Shown one piece after another: positions 10,901-19,080 of a stretch of DNA of 64,000 nucleotides. The position numbers and the translations under genes are program-made. Numbering within the stretch: the first letter of the stretch is position 1; every line of letters starts with the position of its first letter. The notes beneath the pieces are model-generated. The model was not told the origin of the DNA and did no database searches. It worked only from the letters and a program-made list of their open reading frames with translations. The DNA comes from Calliopum simillimum (Eukaryota; Arthropoda; Insecta; Diptera; Lauxaniidae): positions 41,791,948 to 41,855,947 of the forward strand of contig OX638370.1 in the NCBI GenBank assembly GCA_951812925.1. The letters are read 5' to 3'.

Positions 10901-12345
10901 AACTTACCGATACCAGTAAACACATCCCGAAATTTATCAATCAATTCCTCCCGATTACGTGGCAGACTTGCCACCGATTGTATATCAACTCGCTTGATTA
11001 ACCCAAACTCAATGCTAGTATCTAATCCTAATATTGGTTCAAATGCATTGTCAACAACCAGGAATTCAGCCATTTTGTTCGTTTTATTGTTTGAATCAAT
11101 ACAATTCAGTTTCACAGAACCAAAAATTTTGACTTTATTTGAACTATAATCAAAAACTGAGTAATTATTGTTTACATTATTTAATTCAATGTTTAGTTTT
11201 TTAATAAATTTTATTGGTATGCAGTTTACATCCGATCCGGAGTCAATTTTAAATGGCACATTAAGATCATTGATTTCATATGTTTTTGTCCATTTAGTTG
11301 TTGACCTTGCATTCGAATTCACATAAAATCTAGAATTGTAAATATTATTTAGTGAACTGATTTCACCATCAATATTTTCCTTAATTAATTGATAAAAATT
11401 ACCGGCTTCATCGTTCCAGTTGAGTGAATGCGTTTGCTTGTTGTTGGTGACGTCTTCGACACTCGGCTGTTGATTTTGACGTTTGCCATATGATTGATTT
11501 TGTTGTTTTCCTTTTTGCTTACAAAATTTAGAAAAATGTCCTTTTTTGTTGCATGATCCGCAAATTTGACCATTGGCCTTGCAGCGACGAAGATGTGCTG
11601 GAGTATATGGCTTAAAACCACAATTGAAACAGGCCCTAACGATGGCGTTAACACTCAGCTCGTTGCTTTCTTCAACTTTGTCGACAATTGCTATAGTATT
11701 AACAGTTGGCCGTTTTTCCAAAATAACCTTATTAATGTTAGCCGCTTCAAAAACTTTGCATTTGTCAATGACCCCTGCTACTGGTTCATCCTTTCCGTCC
11801 AGTAACTTAAGCTGTAGTTTTTTGTCACTTACACCAACGATAATTCTGTCGCGCAGCATTCTATCAGCGTAAGATTCACCGCATTTACATACAAATTCAC
11901 AGTAGCGCATTTGAGTCCGTAGTTCTGTTTCAAAATCGACGAATGGCTGCCTTTCCTTTTGTGCGATCATGTTAAATTTGTACGATTCCATAGCAATATT
12001 CTTTTTAGGTGTACTATACTGGTCGAATGCTTGAAGAACTTCATCCAATTTACGTTCCCTGGTGACAATTGTTGTTGTCGTTTGATTGTCTTTCTCTTCC
12101 TCTTGGGTTTCTGTAATAATGCCTAATAAGCTGGTAATGGATCCATCATTTGGAAAAAGTGTGTGGTATATTTCTTTTCCTCGCATGCCGATGTGTAATA
12201 GCATTGTAGCAATTTTTGTTGATTCCGATTCATTAAATTTATTCCTTGAGACCAAATACAAAAGAAATTGCTCTTTCCATAGCGGCCAATTCACTGAAAG
12301 ATTGCCGCAATCAAGTGGCTCCATACGTTTTCCTTCATCAGCCAT
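7978..12345 (-). CDS. Gag-Pol polyprotein of the Ty3/gypsy element (intact, 1455 aa)
   Basis: Single frame encoding the retrotransposon capsid and enzymes. Residues 1-230 are Gag-like. A nucleocapsid zinc-knuckle region with Cys pairs lies at 239-275. The aspartic protease motif DSGS is at 368-371. Reverse transcriptase runs about 500-690, with FTVLDLSNGF at 584-593 and YFDD at 648-651. RNase H begins near 795 (TDAS) and includes the QSDHKPLE segment. The integrase zinc finger is H1011, H1014, C1044, C1047, and the catalytic triad is D1075, D1128, E1163 with the canonical 34-residue last spacing. All catalytic residues are present and no stop interrupts the frame, so the copy could be functional. 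The C-terminus beyond the integrase core is basic then acidic and has no chromodomain that I can recognise. Confidence 0.95.
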   Translation of the reverse strand: MADEGKRMEPLDCGNLSVNWPLWKEQFLLYLVSRNKFNESESTKIATMLLHIGMRGKEIYHTLFPNDGSITSLLGIITETQEEEKDNQTTTTIVTRERKLDEVLQAFDQYSTPKKNIAMESYKFNMIAQKERQPFVDFETELRTQMRYCEFVCKCGESYADRMLRDRIIVGVSDKKLQLKLLDGKDEPVAGVIDKCKVFEAANINKVILEKRPTVNTIAIVDKVEESNELSVNAIVRACFNCGFKPYTPAHLRRCKANGQICGSCNKKGHFSKFCKQKGKQQNQSYGKRQNQQPSVEDVTNNKQTHSLNWNDEAGNFYQLIKENIDGEISSLNNIYNSRFYVNSNARSTTKWTKTYEINDLNVPFKIDSGSDVNCIPIKFIKKLNIELNNVNNNYSVFDYSSNKVKIFGSVKLNCIDSNNKTNKMAEFLVVDNAFEPILGLDTSIEFGLIKRVDIQSVASLPRNREELIDKFRDVFTGIGKFPGKCSIQLKDNAVPALHYKKRIPLALVDRLKISLEEMVQENIITPVDYPTDWVNNLQIVEKPNGKIRICLDPKPLNACIRREHFLIPTIDDVTSGLANKRVFTVLDLSNGFWHMELDESSSDLTTFMTPSGRYKFNRVPFGLNCVPEMFQKKMIQMFGDIGGLIIYFDDMAIQAENEEEHDKILIKVLERARQNNIKFNPDKIQYRTNEIKFMGSIIAEGKIKPDNKHIRAILEMPQPKNKTDVLRLLGLFKYLGKYIPNLSKQTADLRKLTNKDTEWNWNENHQRELSGLLKIITSQPVLAVYDKTKPIVVQTDASKDGVGCVLMQNGQPVAYASRTLTKCEQKWAQIEKELLAIVFACQRFHYYLYSRDFTMQSDHKPLETLVRRDIDDVTPRLQRMFMFLLKYPKMTIVYTPGKEMLVADCLSRAQLPEEEEFTELTGVIHSVTRQVCLSEENYKLYLEIISRDEKYGRICSYVENGWPSYHQLDNVSQVFHKYRNELHFENGLLFKNHKLVIPTELQPKLCIWLHASHLGIEKTLARARSHYFWPLMAKQLTELVSNCATCEKFKRNQQKEPLVQETNSQYPFHKVSIDLFEYAGKDFISIIDAYSGFLIAERLNGKSSGQIIAVIERIFTRIGYPSEIKCDNSPFGSREFEKYANVTNIRFIFSSPRYPQSNGMAEKGVAIAKNILKRCYESNEIDLYQYHILEYNTTPVASMGLTPSELFFGRLIKTRLPIVANSLVRNNIDEKKIQEKINKKKERQKYYYNRTARSLPILSIGDRVIFKKTGKEWHHGKIVANVNGRSYHILDQFNNHFRRNRRFIAKTNINDFSASELLFEENILNTNDIDNLTDNIRFKEIQIVPFRNPNSNNAPVVSQQLTPAHPPMSGDATSKTPAELNESMNSTRSSLFYDAIDFDESEQIAEAGDLELPVEPVDTSVKSNQPVSEPYRTRSGRTSKPPNRYGEWIEHECQ

Positions 12346-12413
12346 TTTCCAATTAATTTTTTAACTTCTATTATTTTCCGCTGATTTGATTCCCTTTAAA
12401 ACAAGCGTTTTAA

Positions 12414-12429
12414 CTTACTTCTGACACCA
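12414..12429 (-). promoter_or_regulatory. Primer-binding site of the Ty3/gypsy element
   Basis: Immediately inside the 5' LTR, the minus strand reads TGGTGTCAGAAGTAAG. A TGG start abutting the LTR is the signature of a tRNA 3'-end complement, and TGGTGTCAGAAGT is, from memory, the serine-tRNA type used by Mag-like elements. The tRNA identity is inferred and not checked against a tRNA set. Confidence 0.75.
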
Positions 12430-12632
12430 TGTAATGCGCAAGGGTAATATATTTAGATAAAAATAAAATACTTTATTTTGATATTACAAGCAACACAAAG
12501 TTTATTCATTCTTCACATATTAACGGCCATAGAACAACTGAACTGTAACTTAAATTGTATGTATACTCAAGCGTCGTAAGTGAGAAGTCGCACCTACAAA
12601 ATATTAAGGTAGCGTCACACAACATTATTACA
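12430..12632 (-). repeat. 5' LTR of the Ty3/gypsy element
   Basis: This is the 203-bp partner of the LTR at 7645-7847, with one mismatch between them. Being upstream of gag on the minus strand, it would carry the element promoter. It is followed by the target duplication CCAGT at 12633-12637. Confidence 0.95.
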
Positions 12633-12637
12633 CCAGT

Positions 12638-12960
12638 AATTCACCCTAGTGAAAAATCACTCTCCAGGGAGGCAAGGCGCACAATTGCTCAACTCCGTTC
12701 GGGCTACTCGCTCATCCTGATGAGTTACAGAGCTCGAATCATTGAGAGCGTCGCGGATCGGTGCCTACTATGCAGTGGTAGTCCGCATGACAGTTCCCAA
12801 CATTTTAACTGTTCTTCCCGTCCAACCAACCTCACTACGTCTGACGTATGGTTCCGCCCAGTAGAGGTAGCCCACTTTCTGGGCCTCGTCGACTAAGCTC
12901 GACCTGTTTTCAAATTTTATTATCCCCAAAAACTAGTAGACGAAAGGAATAATTTTTTTT
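12638..12960 (+). mobile_element. Jockey-type LINE ORF2 fragment, C-terminal part
   Basis: This piece continues the LINE that is broken at 7639. The frame reads a typical Jockey C-terminus: 'REARRTIAQLRSGYS', then a zinc-knuckle-like 'CLLCSGSPHDSSQHFNC', then 'VWFRPVEVAHFLGL' before a TAA at about 12895. The arrangement Leu-Arg-Ser-Gly-Tyr followed by Cys-x2-Cys...His...Cys is characteristic of this clade. About 60 bp of 3' UTR-like sequence follow. The 5-bp duplication at the junction shows that the LTR element inserted here. Confidence 0.85.
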
Positions 12961-13296
12961 CTAGTTTACAGACCTGGCATTCGAGTCGTTACAACAATAA
13001 AATTTATCTAAATTTGGAATTGAGAACAAGCCTGATAGCTTTTTTTAATAAAAATAATAATTTATTTAAACTTTTATTCAATTTTCATAAAAAGTACAAA
13101 GAGCTGTAATCTAAGTTGTTTTTTTTTTTTTTTCTTTTTTCTAACGTTTAATACACCAAATCATAACCTGCCTTAAAGCAAGATGACCACATTTGCATAC
13201 ATCCCTTTGGAAACTTTTGAAATACTGAATATTTTTAAGTTTTAACCTAAATTTATAAAATCGAAGAGTTTTCAAAGCATCCCCGCACAAATTCAA
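12961..13296. other. Flank of the 13.3-kb gene, probable 3' UTR
   Basis: AT-rich sequence downstream (minus-strand sense) of the gene at 13297-13959. TTTATT motifs on the plus strand near 13050-13080 would be AATAAA-like polyadenylation signals for that gene. Nothing else is seen. Confidence 0.4.
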
Positions 13297-13959
13297 CTAT
13301 ATATTTTGCTGTTTCGCCTGACAGTTATGGAGCCAACCAATTCGCCAACTTGTTGCCTCTGGAAAATTATATTTGCGATCGGGTGAATGTTCGTAACGCA
13401 GTGCTAAATATGCACCACGTTGACCATTCTTCAATAATTCCCGCTCACCATCAGGCACAGCCTTCATTGGGCCCTTAAAGGTACCCATGAAAAGACGTTC
13501 ATCATTTGAAAGATCATAAGAAAAATCAGTTGATTCCATCCGATTCCGATTCCGCACACTCAATCCACTTGTTACAAATGATTTAAAAGGTGACGTAAAT
13601 TTATTTGATGTTCTTGTTGGCATTGTCTTAGACATTGTTGATGTTCGCGTTGAATCTGGAGTTAATCTGGTCGTTGATGACATTTTTAAATCCTTTCTTC
13701 CTCGTGGAGTTGATGTCGCCGATCGCGACAATATCGCTGTTGTTATTGGAGTTTTTGAAAGGGACTTCTTTATTGGCAGTGTGGTTGTTGATGCCGATGA
13801 TGTTGATTTTCGGGATATCATTAATTTAGGTATCGTTGGAATTGTTGTAGTCGCCTTTGGATTCATTTGAGTTTTTGGTGTGGTCGTTGTTCTGGGCGCT
13901 GGCAAATGAGACACAGCTCTTGCATTTGCTTTTGTACTACATAATTTTGGTGTTGGCAT
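13297..13959 (-). CDS. Unrecognised 220-aa protein, Ser/Thr-rich with a conserved-looking C-terminus
   Basis: Single-exon frame of 220 codons. The first ~130 residues are low-complexity Thr/Ser/Pro/Lys, including runs such as TTTTPKTQ and TSTMSKTMPTRT. The last ~80 are compositionally ordered, with segments 'RLFMGTFKGPMKAVPDGE', 'GQRGAYLALRYEHSPDRK' and 'FPEATSWRIGWLHNC'. This contrast, the good codon variety and the clean start argue for a real host gene, not a transposon. I do not recognise the family. The short Trp/Tyr/Gly-rich tail is loosely like small ciliary microtubule-associated proteins, but that is only an impression. No signal peptide or membrane segment is visible. Confidence 0.7.
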   Translation of the reverse strand: MPTPKLCSTKANARAVSHLPAPRTTTTPKTQMNPKATTTIPTIPKLMISRKSTSSASTTTLPIKKSLSKTPITTAILSRSATSTPRGRKDLKMSSTTRLTPDSTRTSTMSKTMPTRTSNKFTSPFKSFVTSGLSVRNRNRMESTDFSYDLSNDERLFMGTFKGPMKAVPDGERELLKNGQRGAYLALRYEHSPDRKYNFPEATSWRIGWLHNCQAKQQNI

Positions 13960-14261
13960 TTTGAAAATATTTTCCTAACTGCAAATATGTAAATTTGAAT
14001 TTGAAATGCGTAACAAAAATAAATTTCAATGAATATAACTTGACGTTTTAAAATGTCAAAAAAGCGGAAATAAAATTTGAATTTTTTGACGCAAATGAGA
14101 AAAGCCCAGCAAACAAAATATGATACAATTATAAGGTATATGCACGAGAAAATGGCGCCTTTTTGTGTTGATGTTTTGGCGTTAGGAAATGACGTCCATT
14201 GAAATAAGGCTCACGCTTTATATCATTGAAATATGGGCGTTATTCCGTTTATATTATTTAA
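13960..14261. other. Upstream region of the 13.3-kb gene
   Basis: AT-rich DNA that would hold the promoter of the minus-strand gene starting at 13959. I see no specific element I can defend. Confidence 0.35.
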
Positions 14262-14390
14262 TAGCCTGTTTCCACCGAAGATTTATGAAGAGATTTGCGG
14301 CTATTTTCAGATTTATATGACGTTTAGTGCATGATGAATAAGTTGAATTACTGCTAATTCACTTCATAAATATTTGATAGGAACAGGCTA
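14262..14390. repeat. Short MITE with AGCCTGTTTCC ends
   Basis: About 129 bp with inverted ends: TAGCCTGTTTCCACCGAAG on the left and a matching GGAACAGGCTA on the right, plus an inner CTTCATAAAT / ATTTATGAAG pair. Non-coding. No second copy was seen in the window. Confidence 0.7.
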
Positions 14391-14884
14391 TAAGAAATAT
14401 GAAATAAAGCCCATTAAAAACGAAATAACACCCACAAAATAAAGGAAACAATGACCTCAATGTGGGCTTGAAATGGATTAAATTTTAACAATCCATTCTG
14501 ATCCAGAATTGTGTACGAGATTTGTTTTGGACTCAGAATCGGATCAATGCATTTTAATCCAGTGAATATGGGTTGTTGCAGAAGATTGTAATGGTTTCAA
14601 ATAGACGAAGTCCATCAATCTATCTGGATACAGATTTAGATCCAGAATAGTGAAGCATACACTCAATACAAATTTGGAAACATCGTAAAGCTAATCCATA
14701 TTTATCAAGAGAAAATGGATTACCATAAAAGATTAAAACGGACTAAATTTGATATACGTCCACATTTTTCCAAAATTTTTACATGGAGTACTCTTAATAG
14801 TGAAAAGCAGTTCAAAAGTCAATTTCTGAATGCAAGAAAGAAACATATCTTTGCCAATTCTTTCAATAAACATACAGGATTAGG
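14391..14884. other. Repetitive-looking spacer
   Basis: The sequence contains several variants of an ATCCAGAAT / GATCCAGA word between 14490 and 14650. No gene or clear element boundary is seen. Confidence 0.35.
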
Positions 14885-15735
14885 CGCATGAACTGTTACC
14901 TAATCAAATGATAATAACTTTTTGTGCGAAATTATTTTTTATTGATTTAAATGACAAAAATGTGTGGAAATAATCAAAAAACTACAATCCGGCTACTTTA
15001 TGACGATATGGCCACCTTTTGCCATGACTATGGCCTTCAAACGGTCAAAAAACGAGTTGCATGCTGCACGAATGTGATCTTCCGGTATTTTATCCCATTC
15101 CCGTAAAATTACTTTCTTCAGCGCATTCATACTGGCAAATTTTTTAGTCCTCACCTTGTTCTCTAAAATGGCCCAGATGGAATAGTCCATCGGCAGTTTC
15201 CAACACATTTTCCCGATAATATGTCGCATTGACTTTGACACCAGACTCGATAAAAACGATTGGAAAGTGTCCATCGGCGGTCACAGCTGCCCATACCATT
15301 ACTTGAGATGGGAAATTACTTCGGGTGGCTGTTCGTAGGCTCAAGTTCTCTTAGGAGCGTAAAATCAAGTAATCACGATCATTTTAAGAGTTTATGAACT
15401 GCTCAATCGGGAAATTTTGAAGTAAACTCGATCATTTTGAGAGTTTATGAACTGCTCAATCGGGAAATTTTTCTCATCAGAGAACACAATGTTAGGAAAT
15501 TGGCCACGTTCGTGCAAGCGTAACAACTCCTTTGCTCTTTCAAGTCTCACTTTTTTGCTTTGGTGTAAGATCGTGTGCCTTTTGGAACTTGTAAGGCTTT
15601 ACCTTGAGCTCATTTTGCAATATGCGTCTAGTGCTTCGCTGGGATATTTTCAGTTGTTTGGCCATTTGATTACCACTACGACGTGGATTTCGTTCAAGTC
15701 GAGCCTTCACTTTCCGCACCATTTCAGGCGATATT
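14885..15735 (-). pseudogene. mariner transposase pseudogene, 3' part
   Basis: Minus-strand mariner (Tc1/mariner) transposase in several frames. At 15540-15722 is the second helix-turn-helix region ('VKARLERNPRRSGNQMAKQL'). A PNIVFSDE-like catalytic block follows near 15480-15500, then 'VMVWAAVTADGHFPIVFI' near 15250-15310, then the C-terminus 'YSIWAILENKVRTKKF' to 'MAKGGHIVIK' at 14993-15190. The frame jumps from 'YYRENVLETA' straight to 'DYSIWAILE'. An internal deletion of roughly 80 codons has removed the second catalytic Asp region. A 43-bp duplicated segment adds a second lesion. The N-terminal part is beyond the LINE insertion, at 17719-17900. Confidence 0.85.
15378..15473. repeat. Tandem duplication inside the mariner pseudogene
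   Basis: About 43 bp (starting CGATCATTTTAAGAGTTTAT) occurs at 15378-15420 and again at 15430-15473, with one substitution near its start. It lies within the transposase frame and breaks it. Confidence 0.8.
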
Positions 15736-17718
15736 TTTTTTTGATATATTGTTTTTTTTATTTATTTATTAAAAAATAAGTACAATAAGACTTAGCATCT
15801 TTTGCTGTACAACAAACATGACAAACATTGGTCAAAGATTAATAATAAAGTGTGAATTGATCTTAAATGCTAGAGGTACAAAAATTCAATAAAAAAAAAG
15901 TCGAAAACAAAATTCAAAGAAAAAGAACAACAGATGTTTAGTTATTACATTTATCCTTTTTTTTATTTTACTTTAACGGTCCGAAAAATGTTGAAAAACC
16001 AAATGCTTAAAGTTGTCGATACTTTTAACAGTTTTAAGAGTGCTGGGCAATAGATTCCAGATTCGAATGGCGTTTATGAAGAAAAGCCTAGTGGAGTTAG
16101 AGTGTGTAAACTTGGGAAGGATTAAATTATGACTTCTGTCCGATATGCTGAAACGTAGTTTTTCAAAAAGATAGCTAGGTGTTTTTAAATAAATAATTTT
16201 GTGCAAAAAAATACAATTTCTGACCATTAAAAAGTTTTCAATGGTACAACCAAGAATCCTGGTACTCCACGATGATATATGGTCAAATCTTCGTAACCCG
16301 TATACATAACGAGTAGCATTATTAAACGCTACTTGAAGTTTATGCATAGATTTAGAATCTAGCTTGCTGTAAACAACTTCAAGGTAACTAACAAATGGTA
16401 CTATTAATTGCAAAACTAGCTTCCTTTTAATTTCCATAGGCGTAAATTCAGCAGACAATCTCAAACTACGCAGAGTCAGGTAAATTTTACGTGTAATATG
16501 ATTTACATGATCAGTACAAGTTAACATACTATTCAATTTAAACCCAAGGCAGGTAGATTTATTCTCAAGTTGTAGCTGAGTATCCCCAATTAACAAAGGT
16601 GGAATGCATTTTAAGTCAATTTGCATTCGCGATATAGGCAGAACATGTGATTTTGCAGGGTTTAAGCTCAAATCATTGTATACCGCCCATTTATTAATGT
16701 CCCTAAGGTCTTCATTAATTCTACAACACAGATCTTCAATAAGGCCAGTTCTACGAGATAAGTAAACCATGATATCATCTGCGTAAGCATGCATCTTTAC
16801 ATTTTTACAAACAGAAAAGATATCATTGATGAACATGATAAACAACAGAGGACCCAGAATAGAGCCTTGAGGAACACCAGCACTACACAATTTAAAGCCA
16901 GAGCAGACATCACCAACCTTAACCTTTTGAAGCCTATCCAGTAAATAACTTTTTACTAGACGTACAGAGCTATCACAAAAACCAAAGTAAGATTTCAATT
17001 TTTTAGATAAGATAGAGTGATTCACACTATCAAATGCCTTAGAAAAATCTAAGAAGCATAGTAGAGTCAGTTCATCAAGATCATATGGTACACGAATGTC
17101 ATCCAAGACCTTCACCATGGCAGTGGAACAACTATGACCAGCACGAAATCCAGATTGCATAGACGATAGCAGCTTATAGTTATTTAGATGTTCAGTTATT
17201 TGACTGGAAAGAAGAGCCTCAAAAACTTTAGAAAGAGTAGGTAAAATGCTAATGGGTCTGAAATCACAGGGAGCAGAGGCAGATGGCTTTTTAGCAATTG
17301 GTATGACAATAGCTACTTTCCACATTTTAGGAAAGCAAGATGTCGTTATACAGTGGTTGAAAATATGAGTTAGGGTGCTCAATATATAGGGTAAAGCAAG
17401 TTTAAGAAACTTAACAGATATTCCATCTTCACCCACTGCATTAGACTTTATTTTCATGACACTTTTGTAAACTTCATATTCATCTAGTACATGAAATTGA
17501 AAGCTACTTGAAGGATCACAGAAGTTAATTGGGTTAGGTTCATATGAGTTTCTACTATGACAACTACCATTATATGCAAAAAATTCATTCAACGAGTTTG
17601 GATCCACATTACACTCTGATCTTTCTTTACTTTGAACTCCTAGCTGCCTCAAATTTTTCCATAATTGTTTTGGGGGGAGTCTCGTGTTATTGCATTTTTT
17701 TTTTTTTTTTTTTTTTTT
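15736..17718 (-). mobile_element. 5'-truncated LINE inserted in the mariner element
   Basis: The boundaries come from the interrupted mariner reading. Mariner sequence stops at about 15735 and resumes at about 17719. The LINE 3' end (plus-strand left side) carries an A-rich tail on the minus strand near 15740-15775. The 5' side abuts a 24-bp A tract (minus strand, 17695-17718), so the target duplication, if any, is hidden in A-rich sequence. It contains the reverse-transcriptase frame at 15973-17724 and about 230 bp of 3' UTR. Confidence 0.8.
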
Positions 17719-17724
17719 GTCCAC
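15973..17724 (-). CDS. LINE reverse transcriptase (ORF2, endonuclease domain lost)
   Basis: 583-codon open frame. The first ten residues (Met-Asp and a lysine run) are read from the A tract at the junction and are not real LINE protein; the element frame starts at about residue 11. Reverse transcriptase motifs are complete: DFRPISILPTLSKVFEALL at 154-172, FLDFSKAFDSVNH at 224-236, AGVPQGSILGPLLF at 282-295 and the catalytic YADD at 314-317. The thumb/C-terminal region runs to the stop. These motif forms are of the CR1/Jockey group. The apurinic endonuclease domain normally found upstream is missing, so the copy is dead on arrival, but the RT frame has no stop, which suggests a recent insertion. 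Confidence 0.88.
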   Translation of the reverse strand: MDKKKKKKKKCNNTRLPPKQLWKNLRQLGVQSKERSECNVDPNSLNEFFAYNGSCHSRNSYEPNPINFCDPSSSFQFHVLDEYEVYKSVMKIKSNAVGEDGISVKFLKLALPYILSTLTHIFNHCITTSCFPKMWKVAIVIPIAKKPSASAPCDFRPISILPTLSKVFEALLSSQITEHLNNYKLLSSMQSGFRAGHSCSTAMVKVLDDIRVPYDLDELTLLCFLDFSKAFDSVNHSILSKKLKSYFGFCDSSVRLVKSYLLDRLQKVKVGDVCSGFKLCSAGVPQGSILGPLLFIMFINDIFSVCKNVKMHAYADDIMVYLSRRTGLIEDLCCRINEDLRDINKWAVYNDLSLNPAKSHVLPISRMQIDLKCIPPLLIGDTQLQLENKSTCLGFKLNSMLTCTDHVNHITRKIYLTLRSLRLSAEFTPMEIKRKLVLQLIVPFVSYLEVVYSKLDSKSMHKLQVAFNNATRYVYGLRRFDHISSWSTRILGCTIENFLMVRNCIFLHKIIYLKTPSYLFEKLRFSISDRSHNLILPKFTHSNSTRLFFINAIRIWNLLPSTLKTVKSIDNFKHLVFQHFSDR

Positions 17725-17900
17725 CTTTTTTGTCCACCACCATAGCGTTTGGCAACGCTACCAGTACCATTATAACGAGTTATGGTACACAAACATTTTA
17801 TTCACTTTGAGATGTTTGAGCTCAAGAACAATAGCTGGTTAACCAGCTATCACAGCAGTGATGGAATTTGAATGAAATGAAATAACTAATATTTTAATAT
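17719..17900 (-). pseudogene. mariner transposase pseudogene, N-terminal part
   Basis: The minus strand just right of the LINE junction reads 'TITRYNGTGSVAKRYGGGQK' (about 17735-17795). This is the linker after the first helix-turn-helix of mariner transposases. A frameshift upstream separates it from 'VLELKHLKVNKMFVYH', the recognition helix region. It continues in the pseudogene at 15735 ('VRKVKARLERNP'). The left and right terminal repeats were not located. Confidence 0.75.
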
Positions 17901-18513
17901 TTTGCACGAAAATAAGATAGGCGTAGCCAAGCTTTTGAGAAAGACCTGCCAATTGAAGGTGCCCGATCATATGGATATCATTAAAACTATAAGACACAAG
18001 GAATTGGATCCACACGACCGCAATTGATTTTATATTCGATACGCTTCAATTTTACGATATTCATATTATCACAGTCTAGCTTGAGTTGGTTTAATTACAA
18101 AAAACTCCCAGATGGTGGTCGTAAGCTGACCCCAATCGCAGTGAAAGCCCGACGTTAATGATTTTAATTTTAATGTGAAACTTGGGATTACAATAAAAAA
18201 TGATAAGACAAAAATATTTAAAAAGTGAAAAATAAGTTACTTTTTGCACTTTTAGATTAGGATATCTGAAAAGTCCAGACTAGCTAGCGCAATTTTAGTG
18301 CCGGATTCGGATTCACCATTAAAAAATAAATTTAAAATTATTAATTTTGTGTTTGTTTGTTGATTTTAGATATTTTGGTTTTTTCGTTTTATATGGAAAA
18401 TTTCAGTTAAATTAGGATTTTTCACACGTAAGACTTAATGGAAAATAGGGTATTGTACTTGAAGGTCCCCAGATAACAATTCCACCTAGCCGTGGGTCCA
18501 ATTTAGGTATGGC
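17901..18513. other. No gene recognised
   Basis: AT-rich sequence with part of the recurring 'AGGTTAGGATATCT'-type repeat near 18245-18310. No coding signal. Confidence 0.35.
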
Positions 18514-18650
18514 AGTGGCAAAAAGGAAAAACTTAAGTCAATTTCGATCAGAGAACAAAAAGACATAAATTGTGTGATTTTACGCAATATTTATGCTGTG
18601 TTTTGATTTGAGCTTAAGTCGCCTTAAGTCGTTTTTCCTTTCTGCCACGG
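18514..18650. repeat. MITE family B, copy 1
   Basis: Inverted ends CAGTGGCAAAAAGGAAAAAC and the complement of CCGTGGCAGAAAGGAAAAAC enclose about 137 bp with an inner CTTAAGTC pair. Related ends bound the element at 35525-35759, and one related end alone appears near 43830-43850. Confidence 0.7.
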
Positions 18651-18748
18651 ATTTATATATTATCACACGTTAAAGAAAGCACTTGGAATTATTTTGTACT
18701 TACATTTTCTTGCACTTTTTCGCACGACTTCTTTAGTGTCATATTCAG

Positions 18749-19053
18749 GCCTATCATTGAATCCATCGTAGATACGAATTTCGTGAGATCTACGAAAATG
18801 CCATTATTGATTACAAGAAATTACGAACGTAACTTCGTGATTCGTGGAGTTTGAAGTACTTCATTATTAAATTATGATATTTCTTCGGTAGTCAAATTTA
18901 TTCGTCGCAAATTAAAAAAAAAATTTCAGTTTCGGATGGAGTAAGTGATCCCAATCGAAGAATTTTGAATTCACGTCGTAGCAATTCGAATTCAATGATA
19001 ACACTTTCGTAGATTTCACGAAATTCGTATCTACGATGGATTCAGTGATAGGC
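18749..19053. repeat. Foldback element with GCCTATCA ends
   Basis: The 305-bp element has arms of about 55 bp. The left arm contains GAATCCATCGTAGATACGAA; its complement is at the right end, before TGATAGGC. The interior has a second, weaker inverted pair of TTCGTAGAT-type words. No coding capacity. Confidence 0.75.
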
Positions 19054-19080
19054 ATGATTATATATCTCTTCGGTTGGTTA

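Larger units (their letters stand above)
7645..12632 (-). mobile_element. Complete Ty3/gypsy LTR retrotransposon (Mag-like), minus strand
   Basis: A 4988-bp element is bounded by two 203-bp LTRs and flanked by the 5-bp target duplication CCAGT (7640-7644 and 12633-12637). It carries one uninterrupted gag-pol frame with the domain order protease, reverse transcriptase, RNase H, integrase, which is the Ty3/gypsy order. The single fused frame, the absence of an env frame and the primer-binding site resemble the Mag lineage. The LTRs differ at one site only (CATATCAACGG versus CATATTAACGG), which implies recent insertion. It sits in the same-locus Jockey LINE, in the opposite orientation. Confidence 0.95.

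Noticed and set aside
10216..12364. Plus-strand open frames within the Ty3/gypsy element
   Set aside because: They are antisense to the intact gag-pol frame and have no recognisable domains.
12715..12740. A hammerhead-like CTGATGA in the Jockey fragment
   Set aside because: It is part of the ORF2 reading frame; no stem II or stem I pairing is possible.
17695..17724. Start codon and lysine-run N-terminus of the LINE reverse transcriptase
   Set aside because: The Met-Asp and lysine run derive from the A tract and mariner DNA at the insertion junction, not from the LINE.
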